Positions 36,382 through 45,469 of a DNA stretch of 64,000 nt are shown in pieces. The notes beneath the pieces were generated by a model. That model worked only from the letters and a program-made list of their open reading frames with translations, was not told the DNA's origin and searched no databases. This DNA comes from Aquimarina atlantica (lineage in GTDB: Bacteria; Bacteroidota; Bacteroidia; Flavobacteriales; Flavobacteriaceae), in NCBI RefSeq assembly GCF_000626715.1, contig NZ_AQRA01000006.1, positions 1 through 64,000 on the forward strand. Reading direction: 5' to 3'. Each line of letters begins with the position of its first letter. Position 1 is the first letter of the stretch. The position numbers and the translations under genes are program-made.

Positions 36382-36855
36382 TTACAAAACACCGGGTAAA
36401 GCGTCGATTTTCCCATTAAAAGTATTCTTTCTTGAGATAATATACAATTCTTCTAGATTATTATCTTTTTTGAATTGATGAATTAACTCTGGTAATTTCT
36501 TATTAAGAAAGACTTTAAATGACTTAGAATCATTACTTTGGTTAGCACCTCTACGTATGGTTTTTAAATAAGTTGCTGTTAAAATTTGCAGGTTGCTTCT
36601 CTCTGAAAGAAACAATAAATGATCATTGTTTTGGTTAGCTTTTCGAATTTGATTCTTGAAACTGATTTCATTTTTAGCAATAAGGTTACTATTAAAACTG
36701 CTAAAACTATTTGTATACACAACTTCTTCTGCATTTTTATTTAGGTATACAGTCTCTAATTGATCTTCATAAATTATTTGAGCATTACTTATCGAAAGAG
36801 AGAGGAATAAGATGCTAAATATTGCTGTTTTAGCGGTGCGAATTGAAGTTTTCAT
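36382..36855 (-). CDS. Secreted protein of unknown function in the AraC-controlled set
   Basis: 157 aa with a signal peptide (1-25, ending SISNAQ). The mature part is polar and mostly helical, rich in Asn, Lys and Ser (NSNLIAKNEISFKNQIRKAN). I do not recognise the family. It is the first gene of a unit with doxX and is preceded by the third copy of the direct-repeat operator (36948-36977). Confidence 0.65.
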   Translation of the reverse strand: MKTSIRTAKTAIFSILFLSLSISNAQIIYEDQLETVYLNKNAEEVVYTNSFSSFNSNLIAKNEISFKNQIRKANQNNDHLLFLSERSNLQILTATYLKTIRRGANQSNDSKSFKVFLNKKLPELIHQFKKDNNLEELYIISRKNTFNGKIDALPGVL

Positions 36856-36921
36856 ATCTAATATACTTTACCCGAAAATACCTCGGTAATTGATTTTACT
36901 TTTTATAATGTAAAGTTGGGG

Positions 36922-36977
36922 CAAATATGAATAATATAACATATATCTTTTTCCCGTATTCTTGTCAATATTTCCTT
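36922..36977 (-). promoter_or_regulatory. AraC-type direct-repeat site and promoter of the secreted protein/doxX unit
   Basis: Minus strand: a weak half AAGGAAATA (36977-36969), GACAAG (36966-36961) and CGGGAAAAA (36956-36948), with the same 21-bp period. The distance to the -7 element CATATTTG is 19 nt, 11 nt (one helical turn) less than at the other two sites. The distal half overlaps the stop codon of the araC-like gene. Confidence 0.65.
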
Positions 36978-37813
36978 TCGAGTTCTGGTTTCAATTGTTT
37001 TTTAAACTCTGAAGGAGAAAGAGATGTATGTCTTTTAAACATTCTGCTAAGATGAGATGCGTCTTCAAAACCAATTTCATATGCAATCTCTTTAGCAGAT
37101 TTATCTGTATAGATAAGTAGGCGTTTGGCTTCTAAAATTATTCGATCATGAATAATTTGTAACGGACTTTTTTCAAATTTAGCAAAATTATTTGACAAGG
37201 TTTTGGGAGATTTAAATAGTTTTTGAGCATAAAAACCTACAGTATGTTCTTTTCTAAAATGAGTATCTACCAGGATATTAAAATTTCTGATCAAATCTAC
37301 CTGATCTCCAAGATTGTTATAATTGCTTTGTTGTTTAATAAGGCGAGTGGTTGTTATTATAAATCTGGCCATTAGCATGCGCAACATTTCTGCTTGTATG
37401 GTATCTACTGTATCTAATTCATCCAAAAAAACCTTGTGCAATTGGTCTAATTTACTTTGTTCTTTTGTATTTAATTCTACAATAGAGATGGTGGTATTGC
37501 CATGAAAAAGTATTCCCACACAGCTTACTTCTTTATCGTGATCTTTGATACAATAAAACTCTCTGTTAAACTGATATACTAAGGCATTTGATCCATCAAT
37601 AAACTTAAAATATTGATTTGGAGTTAACACTACAATTTTATTTTTTTTGACTGTTGTAGAAATTCCATCAATCTCCATACTAATATCAGTATCTCTTACC
37701 CAGATAAAAGTATATAATTCTACAAGTTTTGATGTCTTATAAGTTTGTAATAGTTCTTCGTTGGCAATTTTTAATACAGCACCGGTCGAAAATTCTTTAA
37801 ATTCTTTTATCAT
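36965..37813 (-). CDS. AraC family transcriptional regulator
   Basis: 282 aa. The C-terminal double HTH is clear: LFKSPKTLSNNFAKFEKSPL for the first helix pair, then SAKEIAYEIGFEDASHLSRM and FKRHTSLSPSEFKKQL, the AraC signature. The N-terminal ~170 residues are a sensing domain of unknown ligand (IVVLTPNQYFKFID suggests a cupin-like fold). Three direct-repeat sites lie within 1.4 kb downstream in front of neighbouring units, so this protein is the likely activator of that set. No site is seen before its own start. Confidence 0.9.
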   Translation of the reverse strand: MIKEFKEFSTGAVLKIANEELLQTYKTSKLVELYTFIWVRDTDISMEIDGISTTVKKNKIVVLTPNQYFKFIDGSNALVYQFNREFYCIKDHDKEVSCVGILFHGNTTISIVELNTKEQSKLDQLHKVFLDELDTVDTIQAEMLRMLMARFIITTTRLIKQQSNYNNLGDQVDLIRNFNILVDTHFRKEHTVGFYAQKLFKSPKTLSNNFAKFEKSPLQIIHDRIILEAKRLLIYTDKSAKEIAYEIGFEDASHLSRMFKRHTSLSPSEFKKQLKPELERKY

Positions 37814-37959
37814 ATAGTGTAGGTCGTTTTTTATGTGACTTTATTACAAATTAATATAAAAGATTTGAGTCTGTGATTTTGATCTTATTGGTGCTCTTTT
37901 GAGTATTAAGTATCTGTAGAATGTGTTTTTCTCGAAACAGAGAAACAATATAGGAGTTG

Positions 37960-37984
37960 TCGATATTCTTATCAAGAATATCGA
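37960..37984 (-). terminator. Hairpin after the 95-aa repeat protein
   Basis: TCGATATTCTT at 37960-37970 pairs perfectly with AAGAATATCGA at 37974-37984 (11 bp, 3-nt loop). It is 28 nt past the stop codon at 38013. No strong T tract follows, so it may stabilise the 3' end rather than act as a classical terminator. Confidence 0.5.
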
Positions 37985-38012
37985 TTATAATAAATTATGG
38001 TAGCTAGGAGGT

Positions 38013-38300
38013 TCAAACTAATAATAATCTAACGATTAATCCAATTGCACCTCGTTGTCCAATCATATTTCTAAGCTCTTGTAAGCTCGATGAGGTTATT
38101 TCTATTTTAGAAGCAAGTCCATTACTTGTACCTCCATCTACAAATGTTTGTAATGAAGAAGTTGTAACCCCAAGCTTATTTGCTATGCCAGATCTTACAT
38201 TTCCTTCGGTAAGATCTCTAAGTGAGTTTAATGTTACACCACTTTTTCTAGCTATTCTATTTAAACTCATATTTATATCTTTTAAAATTAAGTCATTCAT
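38013..38300 (-). CDS. Small protein of three 23-residue HTH-like repeats
   Basis: 95 aa. Three repeats follow each other with a strict 23-residue period: 16-38 (IARKSGVTLNSLRDL...), 39-61 (IANKLGVTTSSLQTF...), 62-84 (LASKIEITSSSLQEL...). The pattern is [IL]A-x-K-x-G-[VI]-T-x-S-S-L-x-x-[LF], which looks like the core of an XRE-type helix-turn-helix. The C-terminus is glycine-containing and hydrophobic (GAIGLIVRLLLV). No signal peptide. It is flanked by about 200 and 280 nt of non-coding DNA and stands alone. I do not know this family. Confidence 0.65.
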   Translation of the reverse strand: MNDLILKDINMSLNRIARKSGVTLNSLRDLTEGNVRSGIANKLGVTTSSLQTFVDGGTSNGLASKIEITSSSLQELRNMIGQRGAIGLIVRLLLV

Positions 38301-38580
38301 AGTTAGTTATAGTAAGTATAAGTAATTATTGATCTGTAAACTGACGTATAATGAGAAGTATATTTTTTGCTATTTCTTTCTCTATTACTAATTTAATACA
38401 GATTTTTTTAGAATTCTTACGGGAAACCTCAACTAAGAAAAAAAAGTAGAAAAAAATAAGGTTTTTTGAATCAAATTATAAGTATAAACAACTTTTGAGT
38501 TGTGTGAAACCTCTTATTTATAAAAGGTGTGCTGATTCTATATATAAAAAATCGAGTTAGAATTTTATATATAAACGATA

Positions 38581-39399
38581 CTATTTTTTATTCGAAAGAT
38601 TAAAGTGTAATACCGAGTTGTCATATAACTGCACAACATCTATCGAATTTGTTTTTTGATTATATTCTATGTCGGCCATCCCATTGCTATTTGTTGCAAT
38701 TTCGGTAAATTCTTTACTGTCATATTTTAAAAGGATACTGTTTTTCCAATCAATTGACCAGCTAGTAAGATAAATTAATCCACTTTTGTCCATTGTAATT
38801 CCATCTAAATGCGGATAATTGGTCTTGACAATTAATGTGGTCTTTTTGCTTTCTAAATCTATTTCGTACACTTCACTTTTATCTATCGTATTACAAACTA
38901 ATAATCTATTTTTTTGAGCATCAAAATAAAGTCCGTTTGGAGTATTAATAGTATTGTTCAGAATTTCATAAGATTTATGGTCAATAGATACTTTGAAAAT
39001 TGTATGTCCTTCGCGATCCGAAATGTATAAATCTCCGGCATTATCAAACTCGATATCATTAAGTTGTTTAGTGTTTGGAATACGTAATGAAAATACTAAC
39101 TTCCCTGTGGATACGTCAAACCCTCTAACAAAATCATCTCCAGATTTATTATCTTCTGCACTATAAATAACTCCATTATGTAGTTTTACACCAAGAAATG
39201 AAGTATATCCCGAGACAAAAGATGTTTTTATACCTGTTTTATCTATTTTAAGGATTTCTCCATTACCAATATTTGAAACATAATAAGAGTCCGTAGCTTC
39301 ATCAAATGTTATACTTTCTGGGGTATTGAAAGATTGTGATTTTCCTGAAAATGAAATACACATAACAAAAACAAAAAATGTAATAGAGAAATTATTCAT
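38581..39399 (-). CDS. SMP-30/gluconolactonase-like beta-propeller protein, secreted
   Basis: 272 aa with a signal peptide (1-21, ending SGKSQ). The body is a series of propeller blades: PESITFDEATDSYYVSNIGN, LNDIEFDNAGDLYISDREGH, NGLYFDAQKNRLLVCNTID and LDGITMDKSGLIYLTSWSID. Their D-x-x-G and YxS elements are as in SMP-30/NHL-type propellers. It may bind or hydrolyse a small ligand, but catalytic metal residues cannot be fixed with confidence. Confidence 0.78.
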   Translation of the reverse strand: MNNFSITFFVFVMCISFSGKSQSFNTPESITFDEATDSYYVSNIGNGEILKIDKTGIKTSFVSGYTSFLGVKLHNGVIYSAEDNKSGDDFVRGFDVSTGKLVFSLRIPNTKQLNDIEFDNAGDLYISDREGHTIFKVSIDHKSYEILNNTINTPNGLYFDAQKNRLLVCNTIDKSEVYEIDLESKKTTLIVKTNYPHLDGITMDKSGLIYLTSWSIDWKNSILLKYDSKEFTEIATNSNGMADIEYNQKTNSIDVVQLYDNSVLHFNLSNKK

Positions 39400-39539
39400 A
39401 ATTATATGATTGAAAACTGATTTTCAAAGTTACAGTTTTGTATTTGTTTTGTACACCTTATTGTTTTTTATTATGTGCTTTAATAGCATTGACTTTATTA
39501 TTTTTATAAAAAAAATACCTGATTAAATTAATTACTACA

Positions 39540-40340
39540 ATGCCTAAAGAACTACACGATTATTTTGAAACCAATAAACAGACCTGGAATAAAAAAGTTG
39601 ATATTCATGCCAGAAGTGATTTTTATGATATGGAGGCTTTTAAAAAAGGAAAAACCTCATTGAAACAATATGAATTAGAAGCGCTTGGAGATGTGTCTGG
39701 TAAATCATTATTACATCTTCAATGTCACTTTGGGCAGGATACATTAAGTTGGAGTAGGTTAGGAGCAAAATGTACAGGTGTTGATCTATCCGAAAAAGGA
39801 ATCGAATTGGCCAAAAGTTTAAATGCAGAGTTGGATCTGGATGCAAAATTTGTATGTTGTAATGTGTTAGATACTTCAGAATATGTTAAAGACAAGTTTG
39901 ATATTGTTTTTACTAGTTATGGGGTCATCGGATGGTTACCAGATCTAAAACCCTGGGGCAAGATGATTGCTGAACGACTAAAACCTGGTGGTGTTTTTTA
40001 TATAGTTGAGTTTCATCCTATAGTATGGATGTTTGATTATTTAAAAGAGAAGCCTATACTGAAATATGGATATCATCAAAAAGATGTGATCTATGAAGAA
40101 TATCAAGGAACCTATGCTAATCCAGAATCTAATATGATTAGTAAGGAGTATGGATGGAATCATGGATTAGGAGAAGTAGTATCATCTCTTACAGAGGCTG
40201 GATTAACTATAGAATATTTAAATGAATATGATGGATCACCTTATGAGGTTTTTCCCAGTTTGATTAAGGATGAAAATAAGATGTTTGTTACAAAAGAGAA
40301 GTTGTATCCACTAGTCTTTGCGATCAAAGCCCGACGATAG
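39540..40340 (+). CDS. Class I SAM-dependent methyltransferase
   Basis: 266 aa. SAM-binding LLHLQCHFGQDTLSWSRLGA (glycine loop H-x-G-Q-D type) and GVDLSEKGIELA at the end of strand 2, then FDIVFTSYGVIGWLPDL and ERLKPGGVFYIVEFHP. The LQCHFGQD form is common in a group of bacterial small-molecule methyltransferases (methyltransferase 11/25-like). The substrate is unknown. It stands alone on the plus strand between minus-strand genes. Confidence 0.85.
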   Translation: MPKELHDYFETNKQTWNKKVDIHARSDFYDMEAFKKGKTSLKQYELEALGDVSGKSLLHLQCHFGQDTLSWSRLGAKCTGVDLSEKGIELAKSLNAELDLDAKFVCCNVLDTSEYVKDKFDIVFTSYGVIGWLPDLKPWGKMIAERLKPGGVFYIVEFHPIVWMFDYLKEKPILKYGYHQKDVIYEEYQGTYANPESNMISKEYGWNHGLGEVVSSLTEAGLTIEYLNEYDGSPYEVFPSLIKDENKMFVTKEKLYPLVFAIKARR

Positions 40341-40396
40341 ATGTTAATGCTTTTTTATCAAATTATTGAAAACAACTTTAACTAGTTACGATGTAC

Positions 40397-41761
40397 TTAC
40401 CCGATAATTCTTTTTAACCATTTCAACTTTTTTGTACTATATGGAGCATACTTTAAATTAAGTTCTATCCAAAATGGTTTTTGAAGAATACCTTTGAAGT
40501 GAGAAAAGGTATCAAATCCATATTTTCCATGATAATTTCCGATACCACTGTCACCAACACCTCCAAAAGGAAGAGATTGTTCTGCAAAATGCATTACAGC
40601 ATCATTTACAGCACCACCTCCAAAGGATATTTCGTTTAGAATTTTGTTTTTTACAGCTTTGTTTTTAGTAAAAACATAGCAAGAAAGAGGTTTGGATAGT
40701 GTTTTAACTTTTGTGATAGCCTCATCGATAGAGTCAAATGAAAGCACTGGTAAAATAGGACCAAAGATTTCTTCTTGCATTACTTTATCAGAAAAAGAAA
40801 TATCTTTAAGAATTGTTGGAGGTATTACTCGCTCTTCTGGATCACCCAAGCCACCTACATATATTTTATCGGGATCTATTAAGCTATTAAGTCGATCAAA
40901 ATTCTTATCATTAATGATCTGTGTATAATTATGATGAGTTACTTTATAATCAGCTTTATTAATGTGATTTTTCATCGCTGCTAAGAATTGATCATATATA
41001 GAGGATTCTACCAAGACATAATCGGGGGCAATACAAGTTTGCCCGGCATTAAGAAATTTGGCCCAAACCAATCTTTTGGCTGCCATATTAATATGTATAC
41101 CTTTAGTTACAATTGCAGGGCTTTTTCCTCCTAATTCCAGGGTAACCGGAGTAAGATGTTTTGCGGCTGCCTGATAGATTATTTTTCCTACTGATACACT
41201 ACCTGTAAAAAATATTTTATCGAATTTAACTTTTAAAAGATCAGATGTTTCTTGTACTCCGCCTTCGATAACTTTAAAAAAAGCAGGATCAAAATTTTGA
41301 TTGATAAGCGAAGCCATCGCCTTAGAGGTATGAGATGGTACCTCACTTGGTTTAAGAATAACAGTACATCCAGCAGCAATTGCTGCTATCGCAGGACAAA
41401 GTGATAACTGGTAGGGATAATTCCATGCTCCAATTACAAGAATACTTCCGTAAGGTTCTGGGATAATGTAACTTCTCCCAGGAAGATTTGCCAAACCTGT
41501 AGAAGCTTTTCTTTTTCGGGCCCATTTTTTAATTTTTACTAAAGCAAGATCAATTTCGTGATAGATTATGGATAACTCGGTAACATAAGTTTCAAATTCA
41601 GATTTTTTAAAATCTGTATAAATAGACGCATAAAGTAGCTTCTCATTTTTTTGTAAAACATTTTTTAGCTTCTTTAGTTCTCTACTTCTAAAAGAGATGT
41701 CTTTTGTCGCATTCGTATTAAAAAACAAACGTTGTTGATCTATGACATCTTGGTAGTCCAT
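40397..41761 (-). CDS. Aldehyde dehydrogenase, class 3 type
   Basis: 454 aa, shorter than the ALDH of the kynurenine operon, as expected for the ALDH3 class. Catalytic features: TLELGGKSPAIV with Glu and NAGQTCIAPDYVLV with the catalytic Cys; SFGGGAVNDAVMHF and LPFGGVGDSGIGNYHGKYGF are typical of class 3. It probably oxidises fatty or aromatic aldehydes to acids with NAD(P). It lies 42 nt upstream of the sterol desaturase-like gene on the same strand. Confidence 0.9.
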   Translation of the reverse strand: MDYQDVIDQQRLFFNTNATKDISFRSRELKKLKNVLQKNEKLLYASIYTDFKKSEFETYVTELSIIYHEIDLALVKIKKWARKRKASTGLANLPGRSYIIPEPYGSILVIGAWNYPYQLSLCPAIAAIAAGCTVILKPSEVPSHTSKAMASLINQNFDPAFFKVIEGGVQETSDLLKVKFDKIFFTGSVSVGKIIYQAAAKHLTPVTLELGGKSPAIVTKGIHINMAAKRLVWAKFLNAGQTCIAPDYVLVESSIYDQFLAAMKNHINKADYKVTHHNYTQIINDKNFDRLNSLIDPDKIYVGGLGDPEERVIPPTILKDISFSDKVMQEEIFGPILPVLSFDSIDEAITKVKTLSKPLSCYVFTKNKAVKNKILNEISFGGGAVNDAVMHFAEQSLPFGGVGDSGIGNYHGKYGFDTFSHFKGILQKPFWIELNLKYAPYSTKKLKWLKRIIG

Positions 41762-41803
41762 AATGATAAATATTCTTGAGAATCTTAAAAATAAGGATTT
41801 TTA

Positions 41804-42733
41804 TTAAGCTTTTTGTTTTTTAAGCTTAAGTTCTCGTTGCATTTGTTTTACGGTCAAAGTACTACCGTCATGACTCCAACCGGGAGGGCCAAAAATATAC
41901 ATGAATTTATGATACCAGTTTTTTGATTTTTTGGTGTCATTCCATATATCCTTATATTCATGAGTAAGAATCACCCAGGGATTATATGAATTTGGTGCAT
42001 GTGTAACACCATATTGTATTTCTATGTCTTCGTCTAGTTCTTTCCAGGTACCAAATATCTTATCAAAAATATTGAGAAATCCACCATGGTTTTTATCCAT
42101 GTATTCTACATTTTTGGCATGATGTACCTGATGCATAGTGTGTGTATTGAATATTTTTTCCACAAATCCCATTTTAGGAACATACACCGAATGAAGTTGA
42201 AATTGCCATAAAGCTTCAATACCCAGGCAAACTATTACCATCTCGGGGGGGAAACCTATTGCCGGTAACCACATATAAAATAATGGTTTGTAAAGAAGAG
42301 TAAACCACCCATTTCTTACAGCAGTACCCAGGTTAAAATTATCCGAAGAATGGTGTACAATGTGGGCAGCCCACAAAACTCTTACCATATGATTTTGTCT
42401 ATGAAACCAATAATAAGTATAGTCATCTGCAAGCTGACATAAAAGCCAAACATACCATGCAAATCCAAAGGATTTCCAACCCATAATATTAGTTCGCACC
42501 CCATCGATTTCTGGGTTAAAAAGTTCATATACAAAATGAAAAAGTACAATAGAAAAAATAGTTTTGATCAATGGCCCTATGATTGCAGATCCCACACCCA
42601 TAGTTAAGCTGGCAGTTAAATCTTTCCAGTTGTATAAGTCTTTGTTATTGTGGGTTTTACTGTAGGTGAGTTCTAATAAAATTAGTACCAAAAAAAGAGG
42701 CACTCCATAGGTCAAGGGTTTAATAAATTCCAT
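41804..42733 (-). CDS. Sterol desaturase / fatty acid hydroxylase superfamily protein
   Basis: 309 aa with four or more membrane helices. The His clusters of the di-iron site are HRQNH, HIVHHSSDNFN and HTMHQVHHAKN, with further His in HGGFLNIFDKIFGTW. This family hydroxylates or desaturates sterols, fatty acids or lipid A at the membrane. The substrate is not known. A long TM domain precedes the His clusters. The ALDH directly downstream could process an aldehyde derived from its product; inference. Confidence 0.88.
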   Translation of the reverse strand: MEFIKPLTYGVPLFLVLILLELTYSKTHNNKDLYNWKDLTASLTMGVGSAIIGPLIKTIFSIVLFHFVYELFNPEIDGVRTNIMGWKSFGFAWYVWLLCQLADDYTYYWFHRQNHMVRVLWAAHIVHHSSDNFNLGTAVRNGWFTLLYKPLFYMWLPAIGFPPEMVIVCLGIEALWQFQLHSVYVPKMGFVEKIFNTHTMHQVHHAKNVEYMDKNHGGFLNIFDKIFGTWKELDEDIEIQYGVTHAPNSYNPWVILTHEYKDIWNDTKKSKNWYHKFMYIFGPPGWSHDGSTLTVKQMQRELKLKKQKA

Positions 42734-42924
42734 TCTTCTTTTTCTGTTTTATTCCATAGTGGCGGAATATAGGGAGAATTTTTAGGATATCATCTACAAA
42801 ATCAAAGTATTCGATTACGAACCCTATTTTAGTATTAATTTGTATAAAAGAAACGGTTTAAAAAATAAACGAACATATTGTTAATCTATTTTTTTAAACC
42901 GCTTATTTTAGGTTTTTTTATAAT

Positions 42925-43746
42925 TTAATGAAGCTCTCTAAGCAGATCAAAGGCTGCCAAAACATTTTTCATAGATTTCTTCTCTGCTTTACTTACAATC
43001 CTTGAGTCAACATCTTCTTTTCCGAAATATGTTATTTTAACTTTTTTTCCTGAAGCAATTGCTTTTATCATAGGCATCTCAAGCTGTTTTACAACACGAT
43101 CAATCCATTCTCTTTTTCCTCCGGATTCTTCTTTCGAATTAAATTCTCCTGGTGTATCTTCTTCTACATCATAAATTTTACCATCTACATCTATTTCGAT
43201 TCTTTGAACAAATAACCAATCTTTTTTGGTAAAATAGTTTATAGAAAATCCTAACCAAGGTTTGCGATTATCTTTTTTACCAATATAAATCTGAAAATAA
43301 CTTTTAGTATTTACCTGGATAGAAGATTTATCTGAGTACCAGGTCACCTCATTCACAGCATCATACTTCTTCCGCATTTTAGCAATCGCTTTTTGATACT
43401 CTTTAGAGTTATTTTTTTCTGTTAACTCATCTTTATTTAGTGCTTTTTCAGCTTGAAGAATCTCTTTCTTAACCTTTTTTAATAAGCTTTTTCCTTTCTT
43501 GGTTTCGCTAGAGTTAGGGTATTTATCTAACAGAACTTCAAGACGTTCTTTACTTCTGATATAATCTAAGGCATCATGATACTCCTGCGCTTGCTCAAGT
43601 ATTTGACTAGGAGTTAACTGGCATTCTGCGATTTCTTTTTTTAATTTATCATTTTCTTCCTTTAATTTATCAAGATCAGCCTGAGGAACACCACAGCTAA
43701 CTAGAATCAAAGTCATTAAAATATTAAAAAGTATAATTCTTCTCAT
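42925..43746 (-). CDS. Lipoprotein with coiled coil, unknown function
   Basis: 273 aa. Lipobox ILVSC ends at residue 18. Residues about 22-45 form a coiled coil (ADLDKLKEENDKLKKEIAEC), followed by a TPR-like segment (SQILEQAQEYHDALDYIRSK, LLDKYPNSSETKKGKSLLKK). The C-terminal 130 residues form a beta-rich domain with IQVNTKSYFQIYIGKKDN and VKITYFGKEDVDSR. Envelope-anchored; function unknown. Confidence 0.75.
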   Translation of the reverse strand: MRRIILFNILMTLILVSCGVPQADLDKLKEENDKLKKEIAECQLTPSQILEQAQEYHDALDYIRSKERLEVLLDKYPNSSETKKGKSLLKKVKKEILQAEKALNKDELTEKNNSKEYQKAIAKMRKKYDAVNEVTWYSDKSSIQVNTKSYFQIYIGKKDNRKPWLGFSINYFTKKDWLFVQRIEIDVDGKIYDVEEDTPGEFNSKEESGGKREWIDRVVKQLEMPMIKAIASGKKVKITYFGKEDVDSRIVSKAEKKSMKNVLAAFDLLRELH

Positions 43747-43968
43747 TACTAAACTTTTTGAGATTATGGTTATTAATTGTTTAAAACAAAATTATAATTA
43801 GGTTAAATATGTTAAAAAACAGCAAAAAATTTGCTTATAGCCCTAATATAATAAAAATCCTTTAAAATACGTAATTTAAGCCTTGATCTTAATAGAAAGG
43901 TAGGATTATACTTACATTTTATTTGTGAAATGCTCTTTTTCTGCTTACTATAGAGAGATAAGAGTTGC

Positions 43969-44394
43969 CTATTTTGCAAAAATTTGGGAGGTGTCTTTAA
44001 ATGATTTAAACTCTAATGCATTACCACAAGGATCATAAAAGAACATAGTAGCTTGTTCTCCAACTTCTCCCTTAAACCTGATATAAGGCGCTATAACAAA
44101 TTGTATATTTTTATCTGATAGTTTTTTTGCAAGATCTTGCCATATATTCCATTCTAGAATGATCCCGAAATGAGGAACAGGAACATCCTTACCATCTACC
44201 AAATTATTATGATTGTCTTCTATGTTTGTTTTTGACTTATAATGAATTACCAATTGATGACCAAAAAAATTAAAATCTACCCAGTGATCACTACTTCGAC
44301 CTTCTTCAAGTTCCAGGATATTCTTATAAAAATTTCTGGCATTTGCTAAATCATGGACAGGAATTGCCAGATGAAAAGGGGATAAGGTATTCAT
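43969..44394 (-). CDS. VOC family protein (glyoxalase/dioxygenase fold)
   Basis: 141 aa. The first beta-alpha-beta module begins [20 protein letters not shown] with the metal His in FHLAIPV, and the second has [10 protein letters not shown]. The C-terminal [14 protein letters not shown] contains the usual Glu ligand. Enzyme or antibiotic-resistance role cannot be told; single-gene family members are common. Confidence 0.85.
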   Translation of the reverse strand: MNTLSPFHLAIPVHDLANARNFYKNILELEEGRSSDHWVDFNFFGHQLVIHYKSKTNIEDNHNNLVDGKDVPVPHFGIILEWNIWQDLAKKLSDKNIQFVIAPYIRFKGEVGEQATMFFYDPCGNALEFKSFKDTSQIFAK

Positions 44395-44415
44395 TTTCTA
44401 ATGAAATTATTAGGG

Positions 44416-45372
44416 TTATTTTTTTATTCTATTCCAAATGTCCAAATACATTTTCCATTGATCGTTAACTTTTTTCCAGATAACGACATATTTTCCTTGA
44501 TAGGTTACTTCGGTTCCGTCATCATTTTTATTTTTTCCTTTATAGGTTCCATAATCATGAGCAGTATTTCCGAGAATTATAATTTCTTCGGGAGTTATTT
44601 CATGTTCGATAGGTGTGTAACCATTTGACCCCTCCCATCTTTTTTTAATAGCTTCATATCCTTTAATGATAGGTGCATCGGTTGGAAATATTTTTGCATT
44701 ATCGGTGTAAATTTTTGCGATAGCTTCATAATCTTGTCTTAGATAAGCATCAGAAAATGCTTTTGCCTCGGCTCTTATTAGTTCTTCATCAAAGAGTTGT
44801 TCTGTGTTTTCTTGTCTGGTACATTCAATTTTCCAGGTCGGAAAAGCAATAGACTCATTTGTATCTACCCATTCACCAAGCCATTTAAATCCTTTGTCAT
44901 TAATATCATAAAAACTAAGCTTAGAAAAACCTTCCATACCATTAGGAGCTTTTTGTTTACGATATAAAATGATCTTTCCGTCTTTCTTATTTCCTTTCCA
45001 GGAAGACAGTACAGGGGTGGCTCTTACCGATGAATAATAATGCACATACCATTGACTACTATCGGCATTAAATTGTCTTATGCTACCAGAATGTCGACCA
45101 TCTGCTTTTAAGGTTTGATCCTGAACAGCCATCCCGTTCATAATATACTTAAATTCCCAGGTCATTTTATTTGGCTCTCCCCAGGTTCGATCTTGATTTC
45201 TGGTTTGGGAAATGCAATTACATTTTCCTATAAGAGGTGCAAAATCCAAAATTTCTTTTGGTGCTTCAGGATTCGGCTGCCCAAAAGGATGTGCTTCTGA
45301 AGGCTCATATTCTGACTGGCTCCAAGTTGTAATACTTACCAAAAAAAATAAAGAAAACAGTATACGCGTCAT
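44416..45372 (-). CDS. Secreted two-domain protein with C-terminal SnoaL/NTF2-like domain
   Basis: 318 aa with a signal peptide (1-19). Residues about 35-180 form a domain with LIGKCNCISQTRNQDRTWGE and WYVHYYSSVRATPVLSSWKG, like a lipocalin-type DUF1579-like fold. Residues 195-318 are NTF2/SnoaL-like (FSDAYLRQDYEAIAKIYTDN, GNTAHDYGTYKGKN, KYVVIWKKVNDQWKMYLDIW). It is likely a periplasmic protein binding a small hydrophobic ligand; no catalytic residue can be named. Confidence 0.75.
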   Translation of the reverse strand: MTRILFSLFFLVSITTWSQSEYEPSEAHPFGQPNPEAPKEILDFAPLIGKCNCISQTRNQDRTWGEPNKMTWEFKYIMNGMAVQDQTLKADGRHSGSIRQFNADSSQWYVHYYSSVRATPVLSSWKGNKKDGKIILYRKQKAPNGMEGFSKLSFYDINDKGFKWLGEWVDTNESIAFPTWKIECTRQENTEQLFDEELIRAEAKAFSDAYLRQDYEAIAKIYTDNAKIFPTDAPIIKGYEAIKKRWEGSNGYTPIEHEITPEEIIILGNTAHDYGTYKGKNKNDDGTEVTYQGKYVVIWKKVNDQWKMYLDIWNRIKK

Positions 45373-45469
45373 GGGATCGAGAATTGATTAGTAAGACAAT
45401 TTAGGTATTTTAGAAAAGGAAAAAACTTGCGAATAAGGAAATTAAGATATAATTAACAACGAAAAAAAG

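Noticed and set aside
40692-40928. 78-aa plus-strand ORF inside the aldehyde dehydrogenase gene
   Set aside because: Antisense shadow of a fully conserved gene; the same holds for the other short ORFs overlapping recognised genes.
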